A DNA stretch of 64,000 nt from Synaphobranchus kaupii (Eukaryota; Chordata; Actinopteri; Anguilliformes; Synaphobranchidae), in assembly GCA_029718625.1 (NCBI GenBank), contig CM056381.1, positions 57,406,157 through 57,470,156 on the forward strand. Reading direction: 5' to 3'. The notes under the pieces were generated by a model, which was given only the letters and a program-made list of their open reading frames with translations, had not been told where the DNA came from and ran no database searches. Positions 54,711 to 64,000 of the stretch are shown here, piece by piece. Every line of letters starts with the position of its first letter. Positions within the stretch are counted from its first letter, which is position 1. Both the position numbers and the translations under genes were made by a program.

Positions 54711-56104
54711 GTATTGTAATTTGAAGACTTAAGTAAAGAATCGGACTCAGATGTGCAATACTTTCATTTCCAAGTACCTTTTTTGTTGTTACTTCCAGCT
54801 GAAAGCTGTACAATATGTTTTCTCACACATTTTGTAAACCTGAGAAATATTGCCACATAGAATTTCAACATGGCTGTCCATTTTAAACAACAACTTCAAT
54901 GAACATAGAATTCATCAGTTGTCAATTTTAAATGTTTCCTGTCACTAATAAATGAGAGGATAAACAAAAAATGAATACTTGCTAAGACATCCATTGTTTG
55001 TTCATTTGTTCACCTGTTTTGCCTCTTTAATGTAACATTGTTGTGCTTTGTACTGCTTACCAATACGCTGACAGATTTCCCTGATTATTCATACACTGAT
55101 TGCTATATTTGATATGGTTTTGTCATCCTTGTGTTAAACAAGCCAAACCTCTCTGTAATTTTGAATATACGTACTAGTCACTAATAGTTCAGTTTTATTG
55201 CTTACCTGTAACAAATTAACGTTAAGCAAGTATATGAATTAGATACATTTATGAGGCACTGATGAGACTGATTCATCATGCAGTTGCCTCCTCCCACAGG
55301 CGTAGGATAAGTGGACTATGTGTATTAATCCATTGAAAATGGGGCAAAACAGTACTGGTCACGCCAAAATTTGTTTAAAAGCCAAGTATTTTTCAAAGAT
55401 ACTTTTTCAAAAACAGTTCTGGATATTCGATTGGCTGATAAGCAAGTGTCAGTAAGCACTGTTAATTAACTAAATTATGCATTACGGTGGAAAGGCTTGG
55501 CAGTTTTACTTCTTACTTTACTTACTTTCACTTTTCCTCATTATGACTGTAACGCACGTGTTCAAAACCTGCTCAGCTGTAAAATGGAAATGTTTCAGCA
55601 CAAAAAGGCTTGAGGGTGATATAAAAAAAGGACGTTTCTGCCTCCCTGTCCCTGTCCTTCCCTATAACACTTATGCGTACCTGGCAGGGGAGAGTGCTGT
55701 AAGGCGAGGGAGTGCTGTTACAGCAAGTCAGAGTGCTGTAAAGGGAGTCACAGTGCTGAAAAGGGAGTCAGAGTGATGAAAAGCTCACCTTGGCCGCGGG
55801 GCCCACTGCATGCTTCTTGGGGGGGAGGGGGAGGGTCAGCGGCCATCTCCTGCTGGCTTCGAAAGGGTGACTATATTACCCTTCAGGAGACAACAACAGT
55901 CAATCTTTCACCTTTAGAGAGCAACCGGCGGGCTTCACTTTCACATGTGGCAGCAGAATGCATTCACTTGGAGAAAAACAATAGTCAAAACTGTGAAAGG
56001 TGCAACACCTGCTGAGAGTGGTTCTTCAGCATTCACTAGGCGTTTAGAACACTCTTTTTCAACAAAAATGTTGAATGTGTATGAATGTGTATATACATAC
56101 ATAT
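54711..56104. other. Intergenic DNA with a short GAGTGCTG tandem
   Basis: 55690-55780 holds about five imperfect ~20-bp units of the type AGGGAGT(C)A(C/G)AGTGCTG(T/A)AA. Nothing else recognised. Open frames of 80-160 codons have no domain. Confidence 0.5.
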
Positions 56105-57137
56105 ACTGTATATGTATATTTTATTGGCAACCCTGGAAAATACAAGCAAAAAAGGCAATAAAAATGTCATTTATCAGCACGATCTTACACTCAAAATATG
56201 AGAAAAATCTAATAGTTAATTTTGGTAAAATAATTTTTTTTTACATCTTCATAAGAAATATGATTTTTTTTCTCAAAAGAATGTCAATTATTGGTAACGC
56301 TAGAATTAGTTACAAACAAAACCAAGTTGAATCATATTCCCATTCATTATTTTATTTTTTAAGCACACCTGAGTCTTTAGGAACTATTACATGGTCATGG
56401 TTTCACTGGCGTATAAATATGAGGTGACACACAGGCCAAAACCCCTTAGTCATCCATCAACATAGAAAAGATAAGAGAACACATGATGAGACAAAAGGTT
56501 GTTGACCTTCATAGAGTAAATCAGGTGAATGGCTATAAAAAATTGCTTAATGTATAAAACTACCTATTTCCACAATTGGAGCAATAATTAAGGTTAAAGC
56601 AGCTGGGGCAGTGATGAACTTGCCTGGAAGAGGATGCAAGTGTAGTTTGCCCCCAGGCAGGGATGGTTTGAGAGGCAAAAATTTCTCCAAGGATCACTGA
56701 TGGAGAATAGCGGAAGTCGGTTGCATTGTGGGGTCACCAAGCCTCCAAAAGTACAATTAGATGCTACCTCTGTGCCAATAAGCTACTTAGAAGGCTTGCC
56801 AGAAGAACGCCTGTGTTTTATAAATGTTACTGGAATTCAGATTGGAATTTAGATTTTGATTGCTGCTATGGTCAGACAAGATGAAAAGCCAAGCTTTTTG
56901 GCAATAAATACCAAAGGAGAGTTTGGTGTAATAACAGGCATAGTTATGCAGAAAATGCATTATCCCCACTGTCAAGTACGGTGGTGGATTTCTGATGTTA
57001 TGGGGCTGTTTTTTCTCCAAAGCCCCTGGGAACCTACATGGCACGGTATACATGGCAATATGGACTCCATGTATACCTCCATTTCACCTTTTTTTGTTCA
57101 TATTAATTAAGGTTGCCAATAATTCTGGTGGGCACTG
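56105..57137 (+). pseudogene. Decayed Tc1/mariner-like transposon
   Basis: The left end contains TTATTGGCAACCCTGGAAAA (about 56121). The right end is GGTTGCCAATAATTCTGGTG then GGCACTG and TA (57138-57139), an inverted relative. Between them the + strand shows transposase relics in several frames: AVMNLPGRGCKCSLPPGRDG (about 56609), SDKMKSQAFW (about 56874) and [16 protein letters not shown] (about 56965), the last two corresponding to the DETK...and GG..M.WGCF region of Tc1 transposases. Many stops and deletions. Long dead. Confidence 0.72.
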
Positions 57138-57139
57138 TA

Positions 57140-59468
57140 TTACACATACACCATAGCTAAAAATGCATCTGCAATATTGGAGGTCCTGAAATTTCTTTGA
57201 ATATCTTGGAAATATATGATCCACCGTACTGTCTTTCAAAGAATATGTAGTTAAGCTTTCCCTTCTCACTGATAGTAAGATTATATATACTAGCTTTTAA
57301 AATTTCTTTAAGGTGACATCAAGCACATGCACTCTGTGAGAATGTATGTGACATGACCAGCTTAGTTTGGCAACTGATGTTTTCTTAAAATAACTCAGTT
57401 TTCATTTGTCAGACATCCATGGCTTTCTGTTGTATGCTTAGGTTAATGTCAAAAAGCAGTTTTAGCAAAGAAAACGCAATACTCATATACAAAGTTAATT
57501 TAGAAAGGTTTTGGTTATGAAAGTTTTGTTATATTACATACAAGTTGTGTTCCACTAAACTAAATACCAAAAAATGTACAAATATAGCCGTTTTTGTCTA
57601 ATAATGTACATTTCAGGACTGTTTGGTGGCTCATCCAGCTTATACACTGTTCTTGTGTGTGGATGTCCCCCCATAGACTGATACCAGGCTCTAATAACGC
57701 TGGCAGGCTGCTCTCCCTAACAGGAGATTTATATCTAGATTTACACCTGGATGACTGATCTTTTTATTCAATGACAGGTACAATTGGACCCCCTTAGAAA
57801 TTGAAATGTGGACAGTATGTAACCATACACTGAGATGCATTTTGTAGTCTCCAAATTGCATGGGACACAGCAATTTGATATAGATTTTTGTAAAGTAATG
57901 GTCCTTATCTACTTATCAGGAGACAACATAGGAATAGTATGCAACAACAGAAAAAAACAAAAATTAACCTCCTCAATCCTTGCTTTTCCTGACCTTTGTA
58001 CTAGGTCAAATTTGATAGGAGGTATTGCACCTTTACATGCATGAACATGCACGGCAGCTGATTGCTTTGACATAAAGAACACTAAAATCACTAAAAGATT
58101 CAGGCTGGGTTCCAGGTGATTTAGTGGAAGTGTGCATAAAATCAATATGTTGCCTGTAACACCAGACTGGAAGCCAGAGATTAAATTACTGGTATTTTAC
58201 TCCGAAATACAAATCAAATACAAGCACTTTCAATGAAATGTCCTCATAGCACAAATATGCTCCCGGTATTTCAGTGTGTTATAGCAGTTCATTTTATTGT
58301 TGAGTAATGCCTCTGAAATGTTTCTACTGTCCCGGTGAATCAATAAATTCATTTTCAGATGGACCCACAATTAGACATCTAGGGTTTTCTTGGCAATTCA
58401 TATTTACACTAGCAGTTCTTACACGTGATTCAGCCCTCAGCATACATAAAAATGCTTTTAGGTGAAAATAATTGTTTTGAAACTGATGACCCTTAGATTG
58501 TTACTGGATTTCCAAAAGGGTTCTTGGTCCTCCAACTTAAAAATCAAATCTGGCCATGGCAACTATCCTATCTTGCAAAATATTCACAGTTTAACAATGC
58601 TTAGAAACAACCATTTTAATGGTATATGTAATAGTGATCATAGTAGTAACAATCGTATCACAACAGTTGTAATAGTAATAATGTGCAGTTATGTATTTCA
58701 GATACATTTCTTAGCATAGTAACCAGTTTGAATGGTTTCTGAATTGTACTGCTACCAATATAATTGGAGACGTATACACATACACAGTACATTTAAGTGT
58801 ACGATTCCATTTGTTCAAAAAGTTAAATTGCAAGCTGACATGGTAATTACGTCCAGCTGAAGAAGAAAAACAATTGCAAATGTAACTTATAAAAAAATAA
58901 AAAGGAACAGTTCACAGTTTATTTTTACTTTTATTTTTTTCCTTCACGGCTATGCCAGAGCTTTTAGCTTTTTGTTTTTCAAAAGTACATTCACAAATCC
59001 ACATAACTTATATCAGTTACATTATGGAAAGGTAAAATAACACTTCAGAATTAAACACAGTGTATAGTATTCATACTGGAGTAAAGCAATTCCTTCTTTT
59101 GTAAATTGCTTTCAAATATAAATGCAAATATATAGGTATAATCTGCTATAATATTTCAATATCCATTTTTTTTTTTTTTTTCCATTCCACAATATATTAT
59201 AGTACACAAACATAAACTGTTCTAAACAACAATATTTATTCACTTAAAATAGCTGCACATTAAGGATATTATAACCCTTGTTACTTTGAAGGATAATAAA
59301 CACTTGACATGTAGACTTGTCATTTTTAGTGTGTAAGAATCTGCTTTTTTGAGTGATATTTTTAGAATTACATTTATGTTACAAAAGGAAATGTTTGGGA
59401 GGTCCAAGGAGTCATGGAATACAGTGTTAACACTGGTGCTTGAGGGCTGTTGTGCTGTCATCTGTATT

Positions 59469-59470
<2 letters not shown>
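57140..59470. other. Intergenic DNA, possibly 3' UTR of the minus-strand gene at its right end
   Basis: No exon or complete repeat recognised. Homopolymer T runs occur at 59167-59181. Several TTTATT words (minus-strand AATAAA), for example at 59234 and 58919, could be polyadenylation signals for the gene ending at 59907, but none stands out. Confidence 0.45.

Positions 59471-59472
<2 letters not shown>

Positions 59473-59512
<40 letters not shown>
59473..59512. repeat. (TC)n microsatellite
   Basis: About twenty uninterrupted TC units. The poly-Ser/Leu frame across it is an artefact. Confidence 0.97.
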
Positions 59513-59514
<2 letters not shown>

Positions 59515-59906
59515 AATGTCACTTTAGGTCACAGACACTCAGGGACTTATGGGTCAACTTTTGTGTCCCTTTGGTAGAAATATTTTCTGTCCCTATTTTT
59601 TAAGAATCTTCTCTCTTCATAACAGAACAACTTTTTAATCTCAACAGTAAGATTTTTCTCTTCTAACAGAAATGTGAATGAAACTGTCAAAGTGTCCATA
59701 CTTTAGTCCAATTGTGGGCCGCCAAGGTTTTTTTTTTTTTTGTTCTTATTCAGTCCATGAAAACGAGATATTTTGCTACAAGGTAATTGAGGGAGTTGAG
59801 GGTTCGGAGGCCCTAACTGAGGCATCTGGTTAGATGAATGTTAGATGAATGTTAGGTGAATGTGGGCCCCTGCTACCGAAGCGCTCAGTATTAACAGTAA
59901 GCCGCT

Positions 59907-60511
59907 TTAAAAGCGCCGGCCACCAGGGGGCCCTGGCCAGCGCTGACCTCTGCCGGGCAGAGGGGGAGGCGGGAGAGAGGCGGGTCCATTGTGGAAGCTG
60001 TATAAAAGGATAAAACCACACATTTGATTCTGCCGGTCTGCCACAAGAACCACCGACCTGTTCGGCACTGGTGCGATCCGTTCCTCGACACAGGTCTGCG
60101 AATTTGACTTCTGCCTTATTTACAAGCAGTGGTATTTTATCGTTTTCACAACAAGGCTCATGCAGTACTCAAACTCTGCTTCGCTCATGTAAAAAAGGTG
60201 TTCAAGATGAGGAATTGGTTTCTTTTTGTTCCTTGAACAATTTACTTTATATTTCAAATTGCACCATTATTATTAAATGTACTGTAATTGAATCAGTTGC
60301 CATATTTAATTAGAAAAGCAGTTTGTAAAATCATAGGGAGTGCGACAAAAACAGGAATCAAGCAAGAGTCATATAAAGGGTATTGTGGGAGCCTTACCCT
60401 CTGGGATGGAAGTGTCGGTGTGGGCCAGGGTGCATCCCTCTACCACGGGGGTGTGGTGGACGTCCTCTAAAGCCAGGGTGTCCTGGGGGTGGTGGTGGAG
60501 GAGGGCCGTGT
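59907..60511 (-). CDS. Last two coding exons of an unidentified Pro/Arg/Gly-rich protein (partial gene)
   Basis: Penultimate exon 60511-60398 (minus): acceptor TTTTTGTTATAG, donor AGAGG|GTAAGG. It reads HGPPPPPPPGHPGFRG then RPPHPRGRGMHPGPHRHFHP. Last exon 59997-59907: strong acceptor TTTATCCTTTTATACAG, reading on through FHNGPASLPPPPLPGRGQ and RWPGPPGGRRF to TAA. The exon junction (phase 2) keeps one frame, and composition is coherent on both sides: Pro, Gly, Arg, His and RG repeats, as in C-terminal tails of nuclear RNA-associated proteins. This supports a real gene running from right to left, convergent with mrps10. Upstream exons must lie beyond 60511, possibly outside the window. I cannot name it; families with such tails (RPRD2, PHF3/DIDO1, RBM33) are only candidates. 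It could also be a fossil exon pair. Confidence 0.62.
59998..60397 (-). other. Intron between the two minus-strand exons
   Basis: 400 bases with GTAAGG donor and CAG acceptor on the minus strand. The + strand TATAAAAGG at about 60001 belongs to the acceptor's pyrimidine tract read backwards. Confidence 0.55.
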
Positions 60512-60917
60512 CTATAACAAAAATGTGCCACTATAGGGATTTAATAGGAAATATATGGGCAATATTACGTGAAATAAAAATGTCACTTATAATAAATTCA
60601 TAAATATAAAATAAATATATCTATTCAGCGCTTCTCTTGCAAGTACAAAAAGTGCATTTTAAAGTTTCCGTTATGGTACTCTACTGTCATCAAGAGAGTA
60701 TCTTCTTATAAATATCTTGGCCTTTCTTCTTCCTGTTCTAATACATACTATAAGCTGTCCTGCTAAAACTGAGGTCGTTCTTTAGAAACAAGTCCTCTTT
60801 TTCATTTGAAAGCAAAAAGAAACTTGTAAAAGCAAAAAGAAACTTGTAAAATGATCTATTTTTACCTGTGATAGATTATGATAATGTTCTCTATGCATGC
60901 TGCTACCGTGTCCTAGA
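60512..60917. other. Intergenic or intronic DNA
   Basis: AT-rich. A 20-bp direct repeat (AAGCAAAAAGAAACTTGTAA) occurs at 60811 and 60831. No exon seen on either strand. Confidence 0.5.
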
Positions 60918-61331
60918 TCAGTTGTTCCCAGACTCTGTCCTGGGGGACCCCCTGTGTAAGATGGTTTTTATTCCAACCACAATTGCAATCCATGAATTTG
61001 AACAGGTTTTGTTTTTGCAATCCAAAATTTTCCACAATTTTTTTAATTGGGTGCTTTTTATGTTTAGAAGGATTGTTTACCCTATTAAGCCATATTATGT
61101 CAGAAATAGCTATACAGGCCATGACGAATAACTGTCCCATGTTCACATTGTGCTTATTGTGCTATATTGCAACAAAAAAACATAAAACAAGGCAACAATT
61201 GTTTGTTGGTGAATCAATACGTTCTTAACTGGTAAGTGTGGACACATGGCCACTAAAATTAACCATTTGGTAGAATCCAAAGACAAAGCAAATAACAACG
61301 AGCCAAACCTGCATTGTGTTAATAAGTTTAA

Positions 61332-62529
61332 AGGTGCACGATACAGGATTTTTAGCCTTGCTGTGGTCCTGTGTTTACAATCAAAGAAGTCTCCTCCTCT
61401 GTCCTAAACCCCGCCCACTCACCTCCGTTGAGGGCAAGAAACACGCAGCAAGCAAAATGTCAAGCGAAGATAAAATGAAAATAACATTTTTAGCAACATG
61501 CATTGTTCTATATGGATGGTAACACTAATTAGGATGAAATAAACACTTTTGAAGTTCTTAGCTCCCCTACCACATTGACCCCTGCTTCATCTGCCGTCTT
61601 CCTTACTTCCGTCTCCGACGAACGCAGTTGTAATTGGGGATTCTGTCATTCGCAACTTAAATGTTGCCAGTGGGTTTAAGGATTTTAACGTGCAGGCTGC
61701 TGATTTTCTGGTGTGAAAAACAGTGAATGACATAAAACATCAAGCTCCCATGATGAAAAAAAACACTCCGCTAAAGCTGTAATTCATGTGGGCACGAAAG
61801 ACACCAGGTTGAGAAAATCGGAAGTTTTAAAGAACAATTTTATTTCAGTATAACTGTATCAAACCCATTTGCAAGCTTGTGATCTCAGGCCTGCTTCTTG
61901 TTTCAAACCATGGCAGTGATAAATTCAATCATGTGTGGTATAAGTAACATTAGCAGACCATATCTTGTATCATAGCTAGCTAATACCCTTGTAGTAAATT
62001 ACTTTTTCACAAAGATATTTGTATACAAATATTATTTATTTTCTCAAATACAATGTAATAATCGTTATCAATTTGAAGCAAAAGGTACCTACCTGGATAG
62101 CTAGAGGTAACAGAAAACATGGCAACTCGTTGCTTTTCAAACCCTTGTTAAACTTCAGCTGTCGCCAGTGAGGAAAAGCAAATCCTAGGTTGACTCTGCT
62201 TCTTGAATGCCCTGTCGGCTTTTTGTTTGACTTCGCTGTAGGCAAAGTGCTTGTTAACTACTACTATTGCAGTAGCCAGCTGGCTACAAATGCTCAGCTG
62301 AAACTTGTTGCCACCCCAGAGGCTCTGTAGCCACACCTACCCTTCCCCACGCAGAAAAGAGCGCCATGCCCAGAAACATCCCGAACATATCTTCGAATAA
62401 TAAATACAGGCAGAGGAGCAAGATTTCTGCAGTTAATTTTTTTGACAGAGATTGACAGGGCACCATAAACATGACTGAGCATAGTTATTTTATAATATTT
62501 TCTGGGTAAAAATCCTGCATAGTGCACCT
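61332..62529 (+). mobile_element. TTAA-flanked DNA transposon, 1198 bp
   Basis: The termini AGGTGCACGATACAGGATTT and AAATCCTGCATAGTGCACCT are inverted repeats with two mismatches in about 25 bp. They are flanked by TTAA at 61328-61331 and 62530-62533. TTAA duplication fits piggyBac or Kolobok superfamilies. It is too short for a transposase gene, and the interior includes a decayed esterase-like segment acquired from another element. Confidence 0.85.
61565..61850 (+). pseudogene. Decayed SGNH/GDSL-esterase-like segment
   Basis: The frame from about 61625 reads AVVIGDSVIRNLNVASGF, then KDFNVQAADFLV and a TGA. V(I)GDS.(I)RN is the block I (GDS) of SGNH hydrolase-like domains found in ORF1/ORF2 of several fish LINEs and in related transposon proteins. 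Further on, a stop-broken and shifted reading (TAATTCATGTGGGCACGAAAGA at 61780) is close to a V.HVGTNDTR block, the usual GxND motif. Several stops and indels show it is dead. Its presence in a TTAA element suggests capture or an older insertion. Confidence 0.6.
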
Positions 62530-62835
62530 TTAAGGGAAAAAATTATGAAATAACTTCAGCAACAATCGAATTAGGAGTCTAATTAGATTCATCTCAGTCT
62601 TTAATTTGATCAGCAAAAAAAATTCTTACCTCTTTTTATGTAATAGCAATATAGCACAATTAGTACAATGTGAACATGGGACTTTTATTCTTCATGGCGT
62701 TTATAGCTAGTGGCTTATGAGGGTAAATAATCCCTCAAAACATGAGAAGCACCCAATTAAGAAAATAAATTATAACTGAATAACTGAAATTCAGGGACTG
62801 CAGTTGTGGTTGGAACAAAAACCAGCATACAGGTA

Positions 62836-63165
62836 GAGAACAAAAAATTGTAAATATGAATGTACAGTCACATAATATGGTGTTGTCCACCACATGTGGC
62901 CAATATGGAATGGTGTGAAAACGGCTTTTTACCATAAATGTATACATTAAAGAACAAATAAATAAACATTACATATAAAAGCAAAAGATTTCAATTAGTG
63001 ACGCTTATAAAATCTGACAATTTATTCCATAAAATTGGAGCCCCTAGCCACAATGCCTTGTCCTCCCTTTAAAGCTTGTGGCTGGGACAGAAAGGTTTTT
63101 GTTGAGCACCTAAGGGAGCATGGTTTTAGAGGACTGGCAATGTATTCTATGTATTCTATGGCTAG
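62836..63165. other. Intergenic DNA
   Basis: No gene or complete repeat recognised. Confidence 0.5.
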
Positions 63166-63852
63166 ACGAAGATTCAAATTGTGAATTTGAATTTCACCAC
63201 ATTGGAATTACTGAGGTGGAAAGATATCTGAAATCCCTTCCTGTAGACAAACCACCAGGAACAGATAACCTTGACGCTAAACTGCTCAGAATAGTAGCCA
63301 GTGTTGTTTCAAGCCCAATTTGCCACATACTGAATGGATGTTTGGCAAGTGGAATTTGTCCTAAAAGCTGTAAGATAGCTCAAGTTATTCCATTATCTAA
63401 GGATGCCAAAGCCATTTTAAATGGCTCGATCAGAAGACCTATCAGTATACTTCCGGCTGCTCAGCAAAAAATCCATGTTCAAATTCAAGATTATTTTGAT
63501 GTTAATGACCTCACTACCATGTCCCAGTACGTATATGCTCTGCCATGATACATATGCCAGATGATTGGTTAAAAGAAATGGATGATAGAAAATGGTTGGT
63601 GCAGTGTTTATAGACTTCCATGCTGCCTTCGATATATCAATCGCAACCAATTGCAAACTCAAGTGTTATGGGTTCAAACCATCAGCCATCTCAAAGATGG
63701 AAAGCCATCTGTCCTCGAGAATGCAAAGAGTGTTTTATACTGGCAGTCTGCCTAGCTGCATGAACTTGCATTGTGGAGGGAACCACCAGAACCCTGGCAC
63801 TGTTGTCTTTAAGTTTTTGCTCCACTACCTGTATGTAGGAAGTAGGAAGTGA
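63166..63852 (+). pseudogene. L2/Rex1-like LINE reverse-transcriptase fragment
   Basis: Frame 1 (to 63548) reads VERYLKSLPVDKPPGTDNLD, then AKLLRIVASVVSSPICHILN and IAQVIPLSKD, the region of RT fingers in fish L2/Rex1-type LINEs, followed by RRPISILP. After a frameshift near 63550 a second frame (63592-63852) continues with VGAVFIDFHAAFDISIATNC and KLKCYGFKPSAISKMESHLS, where the first catalytic Asp lies (FIDF..AFD). The rest of the palm (ADD motif) is missing. Inactive. Confidence 0.8.
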
Positions 63853-63903
63853 GGGTTGAGGAATCGGCTTACTGGAACAAACACTTATAAAACACATTAT
63901 GTA

Positions 63904-64000
63904 CACTGCCTGGCCAAAAAAAAAGTCGCCGTTGCACCCGTCATGCATAGTGCCCACTGTACAAACCTCTGGAGGTAGTGTTAAGATCTGGGGTTGCTTC
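63904..64000 (+). mobile_element. Start of a Tc1/mariner-like element, internally deleted, runs off the window
   Basis: After TA at 63902-63903 the sequence CACTGCCTGGCCAAAAAAAA resembles a Tc1/mariner terminal repeat. Only about 40 bases later it reads TSGGSVKIWGCF, a segment from the middle of a transposase, so most of the N-terminal half is deleted. The other end lies beyond the window. Confidence 0.7.

Larger units (their letters stand above)
60918..62835. mobile_element. Fold-back DNA element split by a TTAA-flanked element
   Basis: Left-arm segments reappear inverted on the right: CCATGTTCACATTGTGC (61138) with GTACAATGTGAACATGG (about 62660), AATTGGGTGCTTTTTATG (61045) with catgAGAAGCACCCAATT (about 62742), and CCAACCACAATTGCAATCC (60974) with GCAGTTGTGGTTGGAA (about 62801). 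The arms are roughly 300 bp. The left end has CCTGGGGGACCCCCTG, lacking on the right, so the right arm is truncated near 62835. The spacer is occupied by the 1198-bp element at 61332-62529. Confidence 0.72.

Noticed and set aside
59349..59603. 84-codon frame with Ser-Leu repeats
   Set aside because: It is created by the (TC)n microsatellite.
59920..59934. CTCF-like site CCACCAGGGGGCCC
   Set aside because: It lies inside the last coding exon of the minus-strand gene and encodes part of the PGPPGG tail there. The motif match alone is not evidence of binding.
59998..60010. TATA box (TATAAAAGG) on the + strand
   Set aside because: It is the reverse complement of the polypyrimidine/AG acceptor (CCTTTTATACAG) of the minus-strand last exon, and no + strand gene follows.

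Overview
This is eukaryotic DNA, very probably from a teleost fish. The evidence is one vertebrate gene with GT-AG introns, low gene density, AT-rich intergenic DNA and a dense fish-type repeat load: Tc1/mariner, hAT, TTAA-flanked elements, CR1, I-clade and Tx1-clade LINEs, solo LTRs, a tRNA-derived SINE and microsatellites. Only two host genes can be supported. MRPS10, for mitochondrial ribosomal protein uS10m, is complete on the + strand as seven exons (42353-51042, 200 codons). The last two coding exons of an unidentified Pro/Arg/Gly-rich protein lie on the - strand (60511-59907) and converge on it.

Layout. 1-16.1 kb: a pile of nested elements. Two complete copies and one partial copy of a 1.9-2.0 kb non-autonomous DNA transposon (GGGCCC ends, 3-bp target duplication) sit in older repeats. 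Pieces of what may be one minus-strand CR1 LINE are separated by five later insertions. There is also a complete but inactivated Tc1 element and a solo LTR. 17.3-22.3 kb: an intron-containing mariner/IS630-like transposon carrying two solo LTRs in opposite orientations, each with a 5-bp target duplication. 22.3-25.0 kb: eight copies of a ~348-bp satellite, the first four arranged as two ~704-bp dimers. 25-33.8 kb: a SINE, a disrupted hAT transposase and a CR1 fragment. 33.8-42.3 kb: a near full-length I-clade LINE whose first ORF is split by an antisense Tx1-clade LINE with a 9-bp target duplication. Its 3' tail ends about 20 bp before the MRPS10 start codon. 42.4-52 kb: MRPS10, with intron 3 almost entirely a 42-bp minisatellite. 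52-64 kb: decayed retroposons, a Tc1 remnant, the minus-strand exons, and a fold-back element split by a TTAA-flanked element that carries a dead SGNH/GDSL-esterase-like segment.

What works together. Apart from the two host genes, every recognisable coding segment belongs to a mobile element, and each shows stops, frameshifts, deletions or truncation, so none looks intact. I found no CRISPR, operon, phage or clearly novel molecular system. The most interesting points are the position of MRPS10 directly behind a LINE tail, the minisatellite-filled intron, the empty-site/filled-site pairs that order the insertions, and the unassigned minus-strand gene end.
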